Shown here: in pieces, positions 49,801 through 61,094 of the stretch
Layout: each line of letters starts with the position of its first letter
Numbering within the stretch: position 1 is the first letter of the stretch
Program-made: the position numbers and the translations under genes
The notes under the pieces: generated by a model
Database searches by the model: none
The model's input: only the letters and a program-made list of their open reading frames with translations
What the model was told of the DNA's origin: nothing
Origin: Oscarella lobularis
Lineage: Eukaryota; Porifera; Homoscleromorpha; Homosclerophorida; Oscarellidae
Direction: 5' to 3'
NCBI RefSeq assembly: GCF_947507565.1
Contig: NC_089194.1
Span: 1,922,001-1,986,000 of the forward strand
DNA: 64,000 bases

Positions 49801-52800
49801 GACCTTGATCTCGATAATAATTCTTTGGAAAATAGTTTTAATTAATTAATTAATTTAATTAATTACTGACCAATAGATTCACTGTGCACATTGTTTTCTT
49901 GAACCGGTTCTCTTCCGTGCTTTCGACTTTGCTACATACACAAGCATAGAAATTCAATTAATTAATTGAATCTATTTTTAAAAATACCGATAATCCAATA
50001 ATCTTTCCAACAAATTTCCAACGGATTCGCTAAAAGCGACGCCTCTCTCCGCCAAAGTCGCGTGACCCCGACTCTTCTCAACCAAACTAATAAAGAATCA
50101 AGCTTATCTAAAACCCCTACGGTTCTATTTTAGCCTTAGAATCTCAACTAGAGCCCCAGGACAGCGTATATCTTATTCTTAGAGACTCTAGTTACATTTT
50201 GCAAAGTAAATCCTTGTATTCGGCGTCGCCTTTTCCCGCGCCGACGTTCTCGTCTAATTGATCGATTAATTCCGTTTCAACCTGAACTATTAATTATAAG
50301 GAATCTTCTTAAAATTCGTCCCCTTATTTGCCTGTTTGAAATCGCCGCGTTCTTTCGCTTCGATTTCCATCATATCGAAAAAAATCGGCATGGTACTCTT
50401 TCTCAAATCTTAAATAATTAAAAACTCGATATTTTTATATTGTTATTTAATTGGATTCGTGCCTGTTTTGGGAACGAGTGTCATGGCAACGAATGGACCA
50501 ATGAGATGCGGAACAAATTCGAGTTGAAGTTGCCCAAGCGATTGCCATTTGAGAAAAACTTCAAATCCCATTACAGAACGAATATCCCCGTATCTTTAAT
50601 AGATAATTAATTAATTATTTAATTAATTAATTATTTAATCTACTTGTCTAGAATTTTCGCCTGATTTGCTGGCGAAAATGTTTCTAATTGGAGCGACGGT
50701 TGCGTGATGAAAGCGACGGATAAATTAAAAAAAGAATCCCAAACCTCAATAAATTAATAACTAATTAATTAATTTTATATTTAGAATTTTTCTCACGGGC
50801 GTTTCAAAATCGGAACCGAACAAGAAATGGCTTTGAAGGGCGACAGAAAACGCTTGAATAGCGTGAACAAGAACGCTACAAAAGATAACTCATATATAAA
50901 GATATGTACTGTATCTCTTTACTTGTTTTGTAGCATGTACATTGCTCGCCATTGGGCGGGATAAGGACGCGCTTTCGTCAATTTTTCGAAGACGAAAAAC
51001 ACGTCCAAAAGGAAGGTCTTTCATCGGATAATTAAGATTAGTTATAGAATTAATGGATTAATACTTTTAGAGCCGGTTTTTCCCGGTACGATGCCATCAG
51101 ATCGCGAAAGTGGCTCTCTTTCATTAATTTCAACATCGCAATTAAATTCACCACGTGTTGACCCTTGGAAGAAAAACGAATTCAATTTTTTTCGGGGAGG
51201 GAGAAAGGAATTTTTGAATTTTTACAGCCAATGCGCTCGTTGAATCGATTCTCTGCAAAATTCCAATGAGTAAATAAAACATTGTTTGAACGACGCACGT
51301 GACGTCATCGGGCGTCGTTTCCTTAAAAGGAGAAAAAAATCACGATTAATTAATTGATAATTTATTTATTGAATTACGCATTCCGCGGTTTGCAAACGCG
51401 TCAAAATGACGTCAAACAATTTCGCGCATATCTCCTCTTCTTCTTTCTCTTTCTTAATCAAATGATCTCTCAATATTGCCAAGAGAGAGGGAAGTAAAAC
51501 GGCACGTGACTCTTTAAAAATCAATAAATATTTAAAGTAATACATAAATATTAATAGGTACCTATAAATCGAAAGAGTTCGCTATTCACTGTTGCAAGCA
51601 TGCACGTCAAACGCGCTTGAATTAAAACCGAATTTGAGCGCAAATTTTTCGTCGCGGACAAGAAATTTTGAACGAATAAACTTTAAGATTAAATATATTT
51701 TAATTTTTATTTATTCGCTTTTTCTCACGCGACTTCCGTGACGTCGAAACACGTCAATAAATCCGTGTAAATCGTCGGAAAATTTTCGTGAGCAATTTGC
51801 TAAATTATGTAATAAAATTTATTATTTTAATTTAATTAATTACTTGGACTGATTCCAAATGAGGCATTTGAACGCCGATCATGTGATTCAAAGCCACAAA
51901 AGCCGATTGGACGCTCTCTTTAAATTGAATTAAATTTTGACCCCTCAACGCTCTAATATTTAAATAAATTTTAATTAAATAATTTCGTTAATTAATTAAT
52001 TAATTAATTAATCACCTCGCGTACAAATGCCTCGATTGAATTATAAATTTAAAAATAAATTCCAACGCCTAAAAACTCAATGAATAAATTAATTAATTAT
52101 TTAATTAATTATTTAATTACCGTCATTGTACTCAGTAATTTTGATAGAAATTCCTTACTGGGATTCGCAACATTTTCGAGATTATGCTTGAAACAAACGA
52201 GTAATTTTCTAAGCCAAAATTAAAAATCAATAAATAATTATTATTATTAGACGGACTCGTAAGCTAAAGGAGCGGCGAAATGATGTTGGACGTAAGCCTC
52301 TAAAACGGGACGAAATTGCTTGTATTTTTGCTTTTGAAGAAGATCCAAAATGTAGACCTGAAAAAAACAATTAATGTAAGTAATCATATATCTATTTCTT
52401 ACCAGAGCATCAAAGACTTTTTGAGAGTGATCGAATTCGCGACTTTCTTCGTTTAGAATTCCAAAGAGAGCGTCGAACGTGTCTTGCAAAAACTAGAGCA
52501 AAGACTAAGAATAAATAAATCAATAATCGATTAACGTTACCCTGACGATTTCGTCTCCTTTCACTTGACTCACGTTATTGAGAACATCCTTCAACGAATC
52601 CTTCTTTTCGCGCCATTTTAGAAGCGACAGAAGCGCGGCTAAAAAACGATAAATAAATACATAAATCACGTGATCTTTTTCACAGACTATTCTGCGTTAA
52701 TTTCGTCGAACAAATCAACGTGGAAACGGTGAACTTTTCGCGTTCGTTTCTCGATAATCCGACGTCATTTCCGGTCCCTGATGACGTCATTGTGAGACCG

Positions 52801-55800
52801 CTGAACATGGCGTGCGTCGACGAAGCGGGCAAGTCCAAATATCGTTTCGGATTCGTCAAAATTGATTTATTCTTATTTAATTATTTATTAGATTTATTTT
52901 GACGTCATAATTATTTACTTGTGCTCTGTAGACGTAGAGTTCGTGGCGATCGTCCAATAGGGTCGTTTCGTCGCGCGTTTTTAATTTCAAAAAGGCGAAA
53001 AGCAAATGTTTCTCTTCCTTGCCTAAGAAAAGAGGAGAGACGATTAATTAATTATTTATTTATTGATTTTTCGTACCTGTTGTGGAACAGTGACGAAATG
53101 TGAAACGTAGATGACAATCATAGAACGTGTGTACGGGAACTGTGACCTAATTTGAATAGTAAATGCGATTAAATATTTAATTAATTAATTAATACCCTTA
53201 TTGTCTCGTTCCAAACTGGATGACTATTGTGAACCATGATGTAGGAACGATATTCGCTCACAGGTTGAATTCCAGCTCCAACCCAAATACAGTTCTGGAA
53301 GAAATTAATAACTTATATGTAGAGAGATTGTCAGTTCTGACCCTAAGTCTATTTATCACAGCTAGGATTGATGTGTCAATTTGCTAGAGCTGGGGTTCCT
53401 CTATATTTTAGTCTATTCATCACAGCTGGGATAGAGACAGAGTTTGTGAGTTATGATACACACGCAGTTCGGACTTTCAAAGTCAATTATTCTCTCATGA
53501 CTGTGACAGCCATAGTCTAGTTTAGATGAGTCAATTATTCTCTTGCCTCAAAACTATTGCGATCGTTTTCGCGCATCAAAACTGTTTTGTCGCCTCAAAA
53601 CTGTTTTGCCCGTTCTCTCGTCTCAAAACTGTTTTGCCCGTTCTCTCGCCTCAAAAGTGTTTTACCCGTTCTCTCGCCCCAAAACTGTTTTACCCGTTCT
53701 CTCGCCTCAAAACTATTGCGATCGTTTTCGCGCCCCAAAACTGTTTTGCCCGTTCTCTCGCCTCAAAACTGTTTTGCCCGTTCTCTCGCCTCAAAACTGT
53801 TTTGCCCGTTCTCTCGTCTCAAAACTGTTTTACCCGTTCTCTCGCCTCAAAACTGTTTTACCCGTTCTCTCGCCTAAAAACTGTTTTACCCGTTCTCTCG
53901 CCTCAAAACTGTTTTGCCCGTTCTCTCGCCTCAAAACTGTTTTACCCGTTCTCTCGCCCCAAAACTGTTTTACCCGTTCTCTCGCCCCAAAACTGTTTTG
54001 CCCGTTCTCTCGCCTCAAAACTATTGCGATCGTTTTCGCGCCCCAAAACTGTTTTACCCGTTCTCTCGCCTCAAAACTGAGGAGCCATAGTCTAGTTTAC
54101 CTGAGTCATAGTCTATGTTCTACAGCTAGGATTAATGTGTCTATTTGCTAGAGTTGGGGTTCCTGTGTATTTCAGTCTGGGATAGAGACAGAGTTTGTGA
54201 GTTATGATACACAAGCAGTTCTGACTCTCGTACTCTATGTTCTACTTCTGGGATTCATGTGAATCCTCTATATTTTAGTCTATTAACCACAGCTAAGGTT
54301 CCTGTGTATTTTATAGAGCTGGGATTCTTGTCTATTTTATCTCACCATGACGTCACCTCCGTCATTATTGACCACTTTCATGGAGACTTCGACATTTTTC
54401 GCCGACTTTTTGCTTCCCCTATCGAAATCTCCGTCTCCCACGGTCACAAACAAATCGTTTCGAATTTCTCCTATAATAAAAATTCGCGCGCGCCTGTTAT
54501 TGATTTTAATTGATATTAACCTGGCATGATGAGGTCAGCGAATCCCAATCGTTTTGCGAATCCCGTTCCACGAGGAAATAGCGTCGGTTTGTCAATTTTC
54601 AATTGTTCTAAATCACCGTGAACCAATTGTCCCGTAGCAACGACACCTAAAAACAAAAATTTTAAAAAATCAATTAATTAGATTATTTATTTATTTATTT
54701 ATTACGATCGGCGGATTTCGCTTTTATGGCTGCTTCGTGAAATTTATAAAAATCGTTGTCATTTCCAGAATGTCTAAACAAAGAGAAAACATTAATCTAA
54801 TTAAATTATGTAATATGACGTCGTACACTTGAAGAATTGGAATGGAAAAGTCTTCCGGGTCGGAAGAGTCAGTTTGACTCAGAATAGTTTGCAGAGAAAA
54901 AACTAGAAAATTCATTAATTAATATTGTAAATCGTATTGATTTTTTCACCTCCACATCCATAAGGTCTTCTGTAGCAAGTGGGCCCCTTTTTGTCCTGTC
55001 TCATCGTCCCTAAAATCCAACATAAATCTCATTGAATTATTAATTTTAATTGATTAATCAAACCTATTCTAAAAACGAAGCAGGCGAGATAGAGTTTCTT
55101 TTTCAAATCCGCTTCAGACAAATCCTATAAGGGTATAGAGAGTGTCTCACGTGACTCGATTAAATAATTTTGACCTCAAAGACGCCAAAGGTGCTATTCA
55201 ATATGGAGAGATCGAGAACCATTCCCTGTTTGCTCAACTTCACAATATAGTTCTCACTAAATAATAAATAATTAATACGTGTATTTAATCCCATCTTTGT
55301 ATCTACTTCAGAAATTTTCCCTCCCCGTGATCGTAAATCGAAAAACAAATGTCGACTTCTTCGCCGATGTTCGCAATGAAACACGTGAACGAAATCACTA
55401 AGTGATGACCACGTGGTTCCCGTTGCCTTGACGACGGCAACGATGACGCCAAAGACAAAACCTTTTTCATGCGAACCGTTCCAGAACGCGTCTTCAATTA
55501 ATTAATTAATTAATATCGATTAATTGAATTAGGTAATTAAAATAATTACTCCGGCGCTTTCGATTTCTTCTTGATTTTTCAAATGCTATATGGGAAATTG
55601 ATTATATATAATTAATTAATTAATTCAATGTTACCATGGAGAATAATTCGTGAACGCTAATTCGATCTGGTTCAACTGGTTTTCCGTCCGGTTTCCATAG
55701 CACCATGTCCAAGCTCAATTTCCTGTAATTAAATTTAAAAATTCAGCTATTAATTAATTAATTAATTAAAATATTTACCAGTTTCCCCAGTTGATTTTTG

Positions 55801-56632
55801 ACATCACTTTGCGCTTCAAATCCATTAATTTATCCTAGAGACACAAAATCAATAACGTTAATCAATTAAATCTTATTGTTTTTTCACTTGTGGCAATGTT
55901 TCTCCCATGATGAGTTTTCTCCATTTGAGTAAATCGAGCATAGCGTTTTTAATTTGCCCAAAAATTTTCATATCTCCATTCTATAACCCCCCGCTAATCC
56001 GTTATTGATCTATTAGCAATGTTGCAAATTCTCACGGAATAGGCGTTCTTCCAAACGACACCCCATTCTCTCAAGACTGACGTCACTTCCCTAACAACGG
56101 GATCCTCTTGACTCACAACTGCTTCTAATTGGCTACAAAATACAAACAATGTTTCCATTATAAATATTCTTTCATCTCCCTCCCTCCCTTAGTTACCCGG
56201 GATTTTCCACGTGACACGGCTTCAAATGAATGAAAGACGATGGAAAAATCGCCTAAATCGGTTGCCATGACGATCGTAATTTCGCAAAAACGCGTCAAAC
56301 TTCACTAGAACGTCCTTCTTCGACAGACTCCAGCCGCGATACCATCCTAACAAAGAGAGAGAGAAGGAGAAAATCGGGTGAGGCCCCCTTTGGGGAACAC
56401 GAAGCCTACCGCCGCACTGTTCCAATATTTGCACGGTTTCGCCGAACTTGAGCGTGAGTTCTCGATCGCTTCGCGCTTCGTAGTTGTAGATCACTGCAAA
56501 AAACGAGACGGATGTGATCGGCGACGTCCGGGTGAAGGGATCGTCTTTTTCGTCGCGAAAAACGGGCTCCCGATCGCTCGTACGCTTACCGACGCCGTAT
56601 TTTGCATTCGTCGTCGGCTCCCACGCCGTCAT
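46849..56632 (-). CDS. DOCK1: DOCK1/2/5-class Rho-family guanine nucleotide exchange factor
   Basis: Minus strand, dozens of small exons, start ATG 56632 (exon 1 56590-56632; exon 2 56410-56493), stop at 46849-46851. N-terminal SH3: [55 protein letters not shown]-1/C2-like domain about 55.5-53.0 kb: [60 protein letters not shown]. Middle helical region includes [11 protein letters not shown] at 52.4 kb. DHR-2 catalytic domain about 50-48.2 kb: [51 protein letters not shown]-terminal tail 48-46.85 kb is Pro-rich with SH3-binding sites ([17 protein letters not shown]). SH3 plus Pro tail identify the DOCK-A subfamily, which activates Rac with ELMO. Exons 1 and 2 follow canonical borders; most others were recognised from similarity without fixing every border. 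Confidence 0.88.
53545..54085. repeat. 28-bp minisatellite in a DOCK intron, about 18 units
   Basis: Unit CGTTCTCTCGCCTCAAAACT plus GTTTTGCC (or TACC). Two or three units carry a variant ATTGCGATCGTTTTCGCGC. It lies in the longest intron of the gene (about 53297-54344), between the exons for the NVEVSMKVV and [10 protein letters not shown] parts of DHR-1. Flanks share CATAGTCTAGTTTA and CAGAGTTTGTGAGTTATGATACAC on both sides, suggesting expansion in an older duplicated segment. Because 28 is not a multiple of three and the unit has no stop, false ORFs appear in three frames. Confidence 0.93.
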
Positions 56633-57216
56633 CGTCGTCCAAAACGGTCGATTTCTTCCTCTACGCGACGCTTCGTTCTTCTTTGGATCACGTGTTTGTT
56701 CCTCAATGTCCGGGCGTTCGACGACAGCGTCGGCGAAAAGGCGATCTGCGATAATCGACGCGAAATGTAAGATGAAACCGTGAAAAAGAAGGACGGCGAC
56801 CACGAGGCATTGTACGCCATCTTGAACTGGAAGCGTGAAATCTTGCATCATTTCCTGCCAAAAATAGAAATGCTGACTACGATTATGATGTAACTTCCGT
56901 ATTGAAAATTCGCACCTAATCGAATGAGCAAACCAGAGCGCTAGATAAGACCCACGTGATCGCAACGAACCAATGAGCGCGATGGGTGGGGCTTACGGCG
57001 CTCAAAAGCTAAGCGCACACCGATTCTCCTTCAGTTGAGGCTTAGGGTGGGTGCGGCGCGGAGCAATCTGCGTCTCATCCTTGACGGACTGGCTCGGGAG
57101 CTTTGACAAAAGGCAGTCTGGATCGTCGGATCAGCGTGGCCCACGGACTAATCCCGTGCCGGAGCCTCTAAGCAGGGCGATGGGGGGCTTCGGCCTCGGT
57201 TCACGCACTGAGCATA
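56633..57216. other. DOCK1: 5-prime flank of the DOCK gene
   Basis: Contains CCACGTGATCGCAACG near 56952 and a GC-rich stretch from 57030. Several minus-strand frames here lie in 5-prime leader sequence. No further gene is supported. Confidence 0.4.
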
Positions 57217-57867
57217 ATGATCGCTTATATGTCTTATTGTTGCCAAACGAGCACGGCCTGCGTTAGGCAGAGTGGGCACGGCTCGGAGGGGGTGTCGCAA
57301 GCGGTCTGGTTGCCGGCACTTTTCTCACCAACTGGCACGATTAGATTGCGGATGATCAGGCTCAGGAGAATTCGATCTGGGCATTGCACCGTCTTTACTG
57401 TTGACTCCTACAAACTGTGGTCAGCCGCTCTCCACTCCTCAAGCCCCGGTTCTTCTCATTTCCACATACCGAAGGGTTTGATACCAGCGCGCCGGGGATT
57501 CGGTATAAGGGGCCGTTTCAGCGTCCAGGCGGGTACTGGTGGGGTGGCCTATGAGGTCTCAACTCGCCCTCACTTTTTGGAAGGGAGTCATCGCTTTGCG
57601 AAGACTTCCCTGGGCTACGAAGCGTCCGAACCTCCACGTGGTGTAGCCTGGGTTGCGCTAATACGGACGCAAACCAAAAGGTACGTACAACGATTATTTG
57701 ACAGTAACTAATAGGTCTTTTCTTCTAGGTCGCGATCGATCGAAGGCCCGGAAAAACGATGGATGACGAAAAGACAGAAGGACAGATCGAAAAAATACAG
57801 TAAACATGTTAGATTATTGCATGATTGTAGTGTGAAATTGCGTGTGTGTGAAAATAAAATAAAATAA
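57217..57867 (+). CDS. Unrecognised two-exon ORF
   Basis: Exon 1 57217-57680 (starts MIAYMSYCCQTSTACV), intron 57681-57728 with GTACGT and TTCTTCTAG, exon 2 57729-57867 ending TAA inside a run of AATAAAATAAAA that may double as poly(A) signal. The 48-bp intron, matching phase and AG|G junction resemble the real genes nearby. The product (about 200 aa) is Arg/Ser-rich, with no signal peptide or membrane helix and no family I recognise. A plus-strand frame from 57051 overlaps in another frame. It could be a noncoding transcript with a chance ORF. Confidence 0.28.
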
Positions 57868-58349
57868 AATAAAATGTCTGCAGCTTGTACTTGTACTTGT
57901 ACTCGATTCTCGCTTAGCCTGCGCTCTAACTAGACCGTTTTCTGACCAAATGAATCAATAAGGAGGCAAAGGTAAGCATTGGACGTTCGTTTCACGCGAT
58001 TCGTCAAAGAAAAACGCTCGTATTAGCCTCGTAACTGAAATCGAGGCCCGCGCTTTCGTTTTGAGACCTAGAGGAGGCTTCTAAAAGGCAGCAGAGCTGG
58101 TAAGAACATCAGCAAAGACAAAATCTAGCTAAACCAAGAGTGGGAAAAGAGAAAAGTCGATGGGCAAGGATGAGCACGTGCTGCGCGCGCGCGCGCGCGC
58201 GCTACTCAGCTGAAAAAAAGCGAGTCAAAAGCGCGTGGGGCCGTGCTGTCTTTTAATTAATTATATTGACATACAGTACGTACTGTATCTCTTACTAAAA
58301 TTCAAGCCTTATACAGATATGTCGCTGGTCTCGTCGCAGTTCTTTTTAG
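57868..58349. other. Gap between the unrecognised ORF and LEMD3
   Basis: Holds (AAAAT)n at 57850-57875, TTGTACTTGTACTTGTACT microrepeat near 57885 and a (GC)n run at about 58184-58202. Nothing coding. Confidence 0.5.
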
Positions 58350-60749
58350 TTACATTGTGGCAAAGAGTAATTTGTTGACTTTTCTTGCTTCGGGAAAACG
58401 TTCGTGATAGCGCGAAACTTGTACGTAAGTCGCCGAAATCAGACTTCCTTCAAAGGAAAAAATACTAATTATAGGAAAAACGAGATTTCTTCTTACCGTT
58501 AAACCACGTTCCGTTCAATCCGTCGCGAATTTCGCACGAATCCTCTACGGAGTGACATTTGAGATAGACGGTTCCCTAAGCAACGAAAAGGTCCCGGATG
58601 CGGACTATGCTTTTTCTACTGGTCTACCTCTTTGGATTGTTTGGAGACGTGCAAATGCGTGATTCCGCCTAATTGGCTACATTTTTCCAATATAGCGTTT
58701 TCTATCTCCAATACACGTGACTGGCTCAAAGGTCTACGAATAAAGAGTCACGGTTAAAATTCATTTTTTAATTAGTTATTATTTATTTACTCAATTCTTG
58801 GATTAAAAACGTTTCTCAATTTAATGCATATCGTTGGACGAACTCGTTTCACAGTCAGTCGCCTAGCAACGTGACGTGGATAATGTTCCAAAGCTTATGA
58901 ATTAAAAAATCAGAACTAATTATTGGGATTTAATTATTTAAACCTTTTCCCTGCCACAAATTATTCTTTTTGTTATTCGCCTCCTTAGATTAAATTTTCA
59001 GTGAATTTTTAATTGTTTTTAATTAAGTTTACTTTCGTCTCTTCGTCATCTGATAACTCTATTGTCTGATAATGATTCGCGTTGATATCTATCCACTGCC
59101 AATAGAGACTATCATCTCTCTTCTCAATTTTAACTTGAGATTCGTTGAGAGAAATCCACTCAATGGCGTCCCCCCAAAGACCCAAAGGCAGTCTAACCAA
59201 AAACCCCGTATAAAATCTTCTTTTTAAAATTTGCACCCACTTTTTAACGGATTTCAAAAGCTTCGTTTTCGTTTCGGAAACGCTCAAAAGCGGAGAAACG
59301 TTTCGCGAAGACTTTGTTATAAGATAGCGATCATGGAGATGACCTAGAGTCATCCACACATAAACTAGTGCCACTATAAGACTCTAAAGACGTACGTAGT
59401 ATGATATCCACTAGAGCAAACATTGCTCTAGCGGCTTGAAGAGAATATTCCACGTAGAACATTGATATAGAAGCGAGAAGAAGAAGAAGAAGAAAAGCTA
59501 AAAACGTACGCGAAAAATTGGCGGACTAATAGGAAATAATTCATAATTTCAACCGGTTATTAGTTGGGTTTTGCTCTCTCTAATTGTTGCAAAAATTTGA
59601 CAGAGTAGAGGACGTTGGGGGGAAAGAGAAACGAGACTACGCGCTCCGAGAATCGTTCCAGATAAAGGAACGCCGTCATCATTGAAAATTCTAATAATAA
59701 ATTTATATTATTAAATAAACAGATTTAATTATTGATTTTCAAATTTCGATTTTCGTCTATAAATATCACGTGATGAGTAAAATCGTCACGTGGTATTGTT
59801 AAACTATGAATTTCAATTTTTTAATTAAATAAAAAGATCTGAATTGCATTATCAAATTTCGATTTTCGTCTACAAAATATCACGTGATGAATAATCACGT
59901 GGTATTTTTGAATTTCAAATTAAACTTGCCTGATATTCCATTTGGGATTCGTAAGAAACAACGTCAGAACATTTTCCAAGTCTTTCCCAGTCCAATCTTT
60001 ATCCTAAGACACGCCCACATATATTAAATTAATTTTTATTTCTTTCCTCTAAACCTGATGAATTTTGTATACGAGATTTTCTATTTGGCGCATCGAAACG
60101 TTTTCCTCTTTATAACCTTCCACTCCACATGCAGCCAAACCTAGAAAAATCGCCCTAGAACGACGACAAAGTGCGGGAAAACGTGTTTACCCGCGTGTCG
60201 ACTCAACTCGACGCTAATCACTCGTAGAAGAGCAAAACACTAGGGAAAAAAACGCATAAACGATACGAGAATCAATAAAACTCGTTACTTTGGAATCTTT
60301 TTCGCAATCGTCTAACGAGAAGAAATGACTAAATCAAACATAAACGCGCCTACGTACGCCCAACAACCTCTCGCCGGCGTTCTGACTGAAATCGTCGTTC
60401 CCAAGCCGACAACGCCTGCGCAACAGACGAAGACGACGAGAAGCGCGACGCCAATCGTTGCGAATCCGACGAATCGAAGCGACGCGCGGCGCCGCTCGTT
60501 CAAAAACGCGTCGCGACGACCGATTGCCTCCTTTTCGTAGATCTCGACCGCTTTGTTCGCCGGTCGCGATCGATTCCAGACGCGAAGAGCGCGCTGTTCG
60601 CTTTCGTTTAGCGCGCCGTCGCCGCCGCCGTCGCCGCCACTCGTTTCGTCGTCGTCGCGACGCCGCGATTCGTCGTTTTCGTCGTCTTCGCCGCCTGACG
60701 AGTAGAGAACGCTCGACGGGGTGTCGGCGAATGGGATACGATTCGACAT
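58350..60749 (-). CDS. LEMD3: MAN1/LEMD3-type inner nuclear membrane protein
   Basis: Minus strand from ATG 60749 (MSNRIPFADTPSS) to stop 58350-58352; the longer frame to 60872 begins with TTG. N-terminal 75 residues are acidic and disordered; first membrane segment SLRFVGFATIGVALLVVFVC near 60440. The lumenal MSC region follows: LLRVISVELSRHAG, CGVEGYKEENVSMRQIENL, DWTGKDLENVLTLFLTNPKW. Second membrane segment near 59440-59490 (FLLASISMFYVEY). Nucleoplasmic tail: WISLNESQVKIEKRDDS, YWQWI (winged-helix part), then the RRM/UHM-like domain TICIKLRNVFNPRI, IENAILEKCSQLGGITHL, GTVYLKCHSVEDSC, GTWFN and VSRYHERFPEAR. In humans this tail binds R-SMADs and restrains TGF-beta/BMP signalling. No LEM motif is visible at the N-terminus. 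Exon borders are partly approximate. Confidence 0.83.
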
Positions 60750-61094
60750 TGGCGTTGTTTGGGATGGCGGCGATTGGCGTCGCTTTGGAATTTGCTGGAG
60801 GCGAATTGTGCGTCTGGAGGGGTAGCGCGCGCTAGATGAAGGAGGAACACACGAAAGAGAACCGTGGGACAATTTTTAGACTTGCATGCTCTTCTTTTAT
60901 ATTGGCTACATTGTTCGTTTCGATTTAATAAACGGTGATTCATTATCTAATGGAAATTAGAGCGTGGGGGACGTACAAGCTGGGCGGGAGCACGTGACTC
61001 GGAACATGAGGGAGCGCCCCACATATACCGTGACCGTATTGTGCGCAGAGGTCAATTGGGGTCGCTACTTTTCCTGTCTTTGTTGAGCACAAAA
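60750..61094. promoter_or_regulatory. Divergent promoter region of LEMD3 and the TSP1 gene
   Basis: 345 bp between two divergent start codons. GCACGTGACTCGG near 60990 is an E-box of the type seen at many starts in this window. The remainder is ordinary. Confidence 0.45.

Noticed and set aside
53545-54085. Possible CRISPR-like array
   Set aside because: Units are contiguous with no unique spacers; eukaryotic minisatellite.
53526-54151. Overlapping ORFs of 106-202 codons reading [11 protein letters not shown]-type repeats
   Set aside because: They are the 28-bp minisatellite translated in three frames inside a DOCK intron; no splice or start context and no conservation.
60750-60872. N-terminal extension of LEMD3 to 60872
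   Set aside because: That frame starts with TTG, has no ATG, and adds nothing resembling a LEM domain; MSNRIPF at 60749 is the better start.
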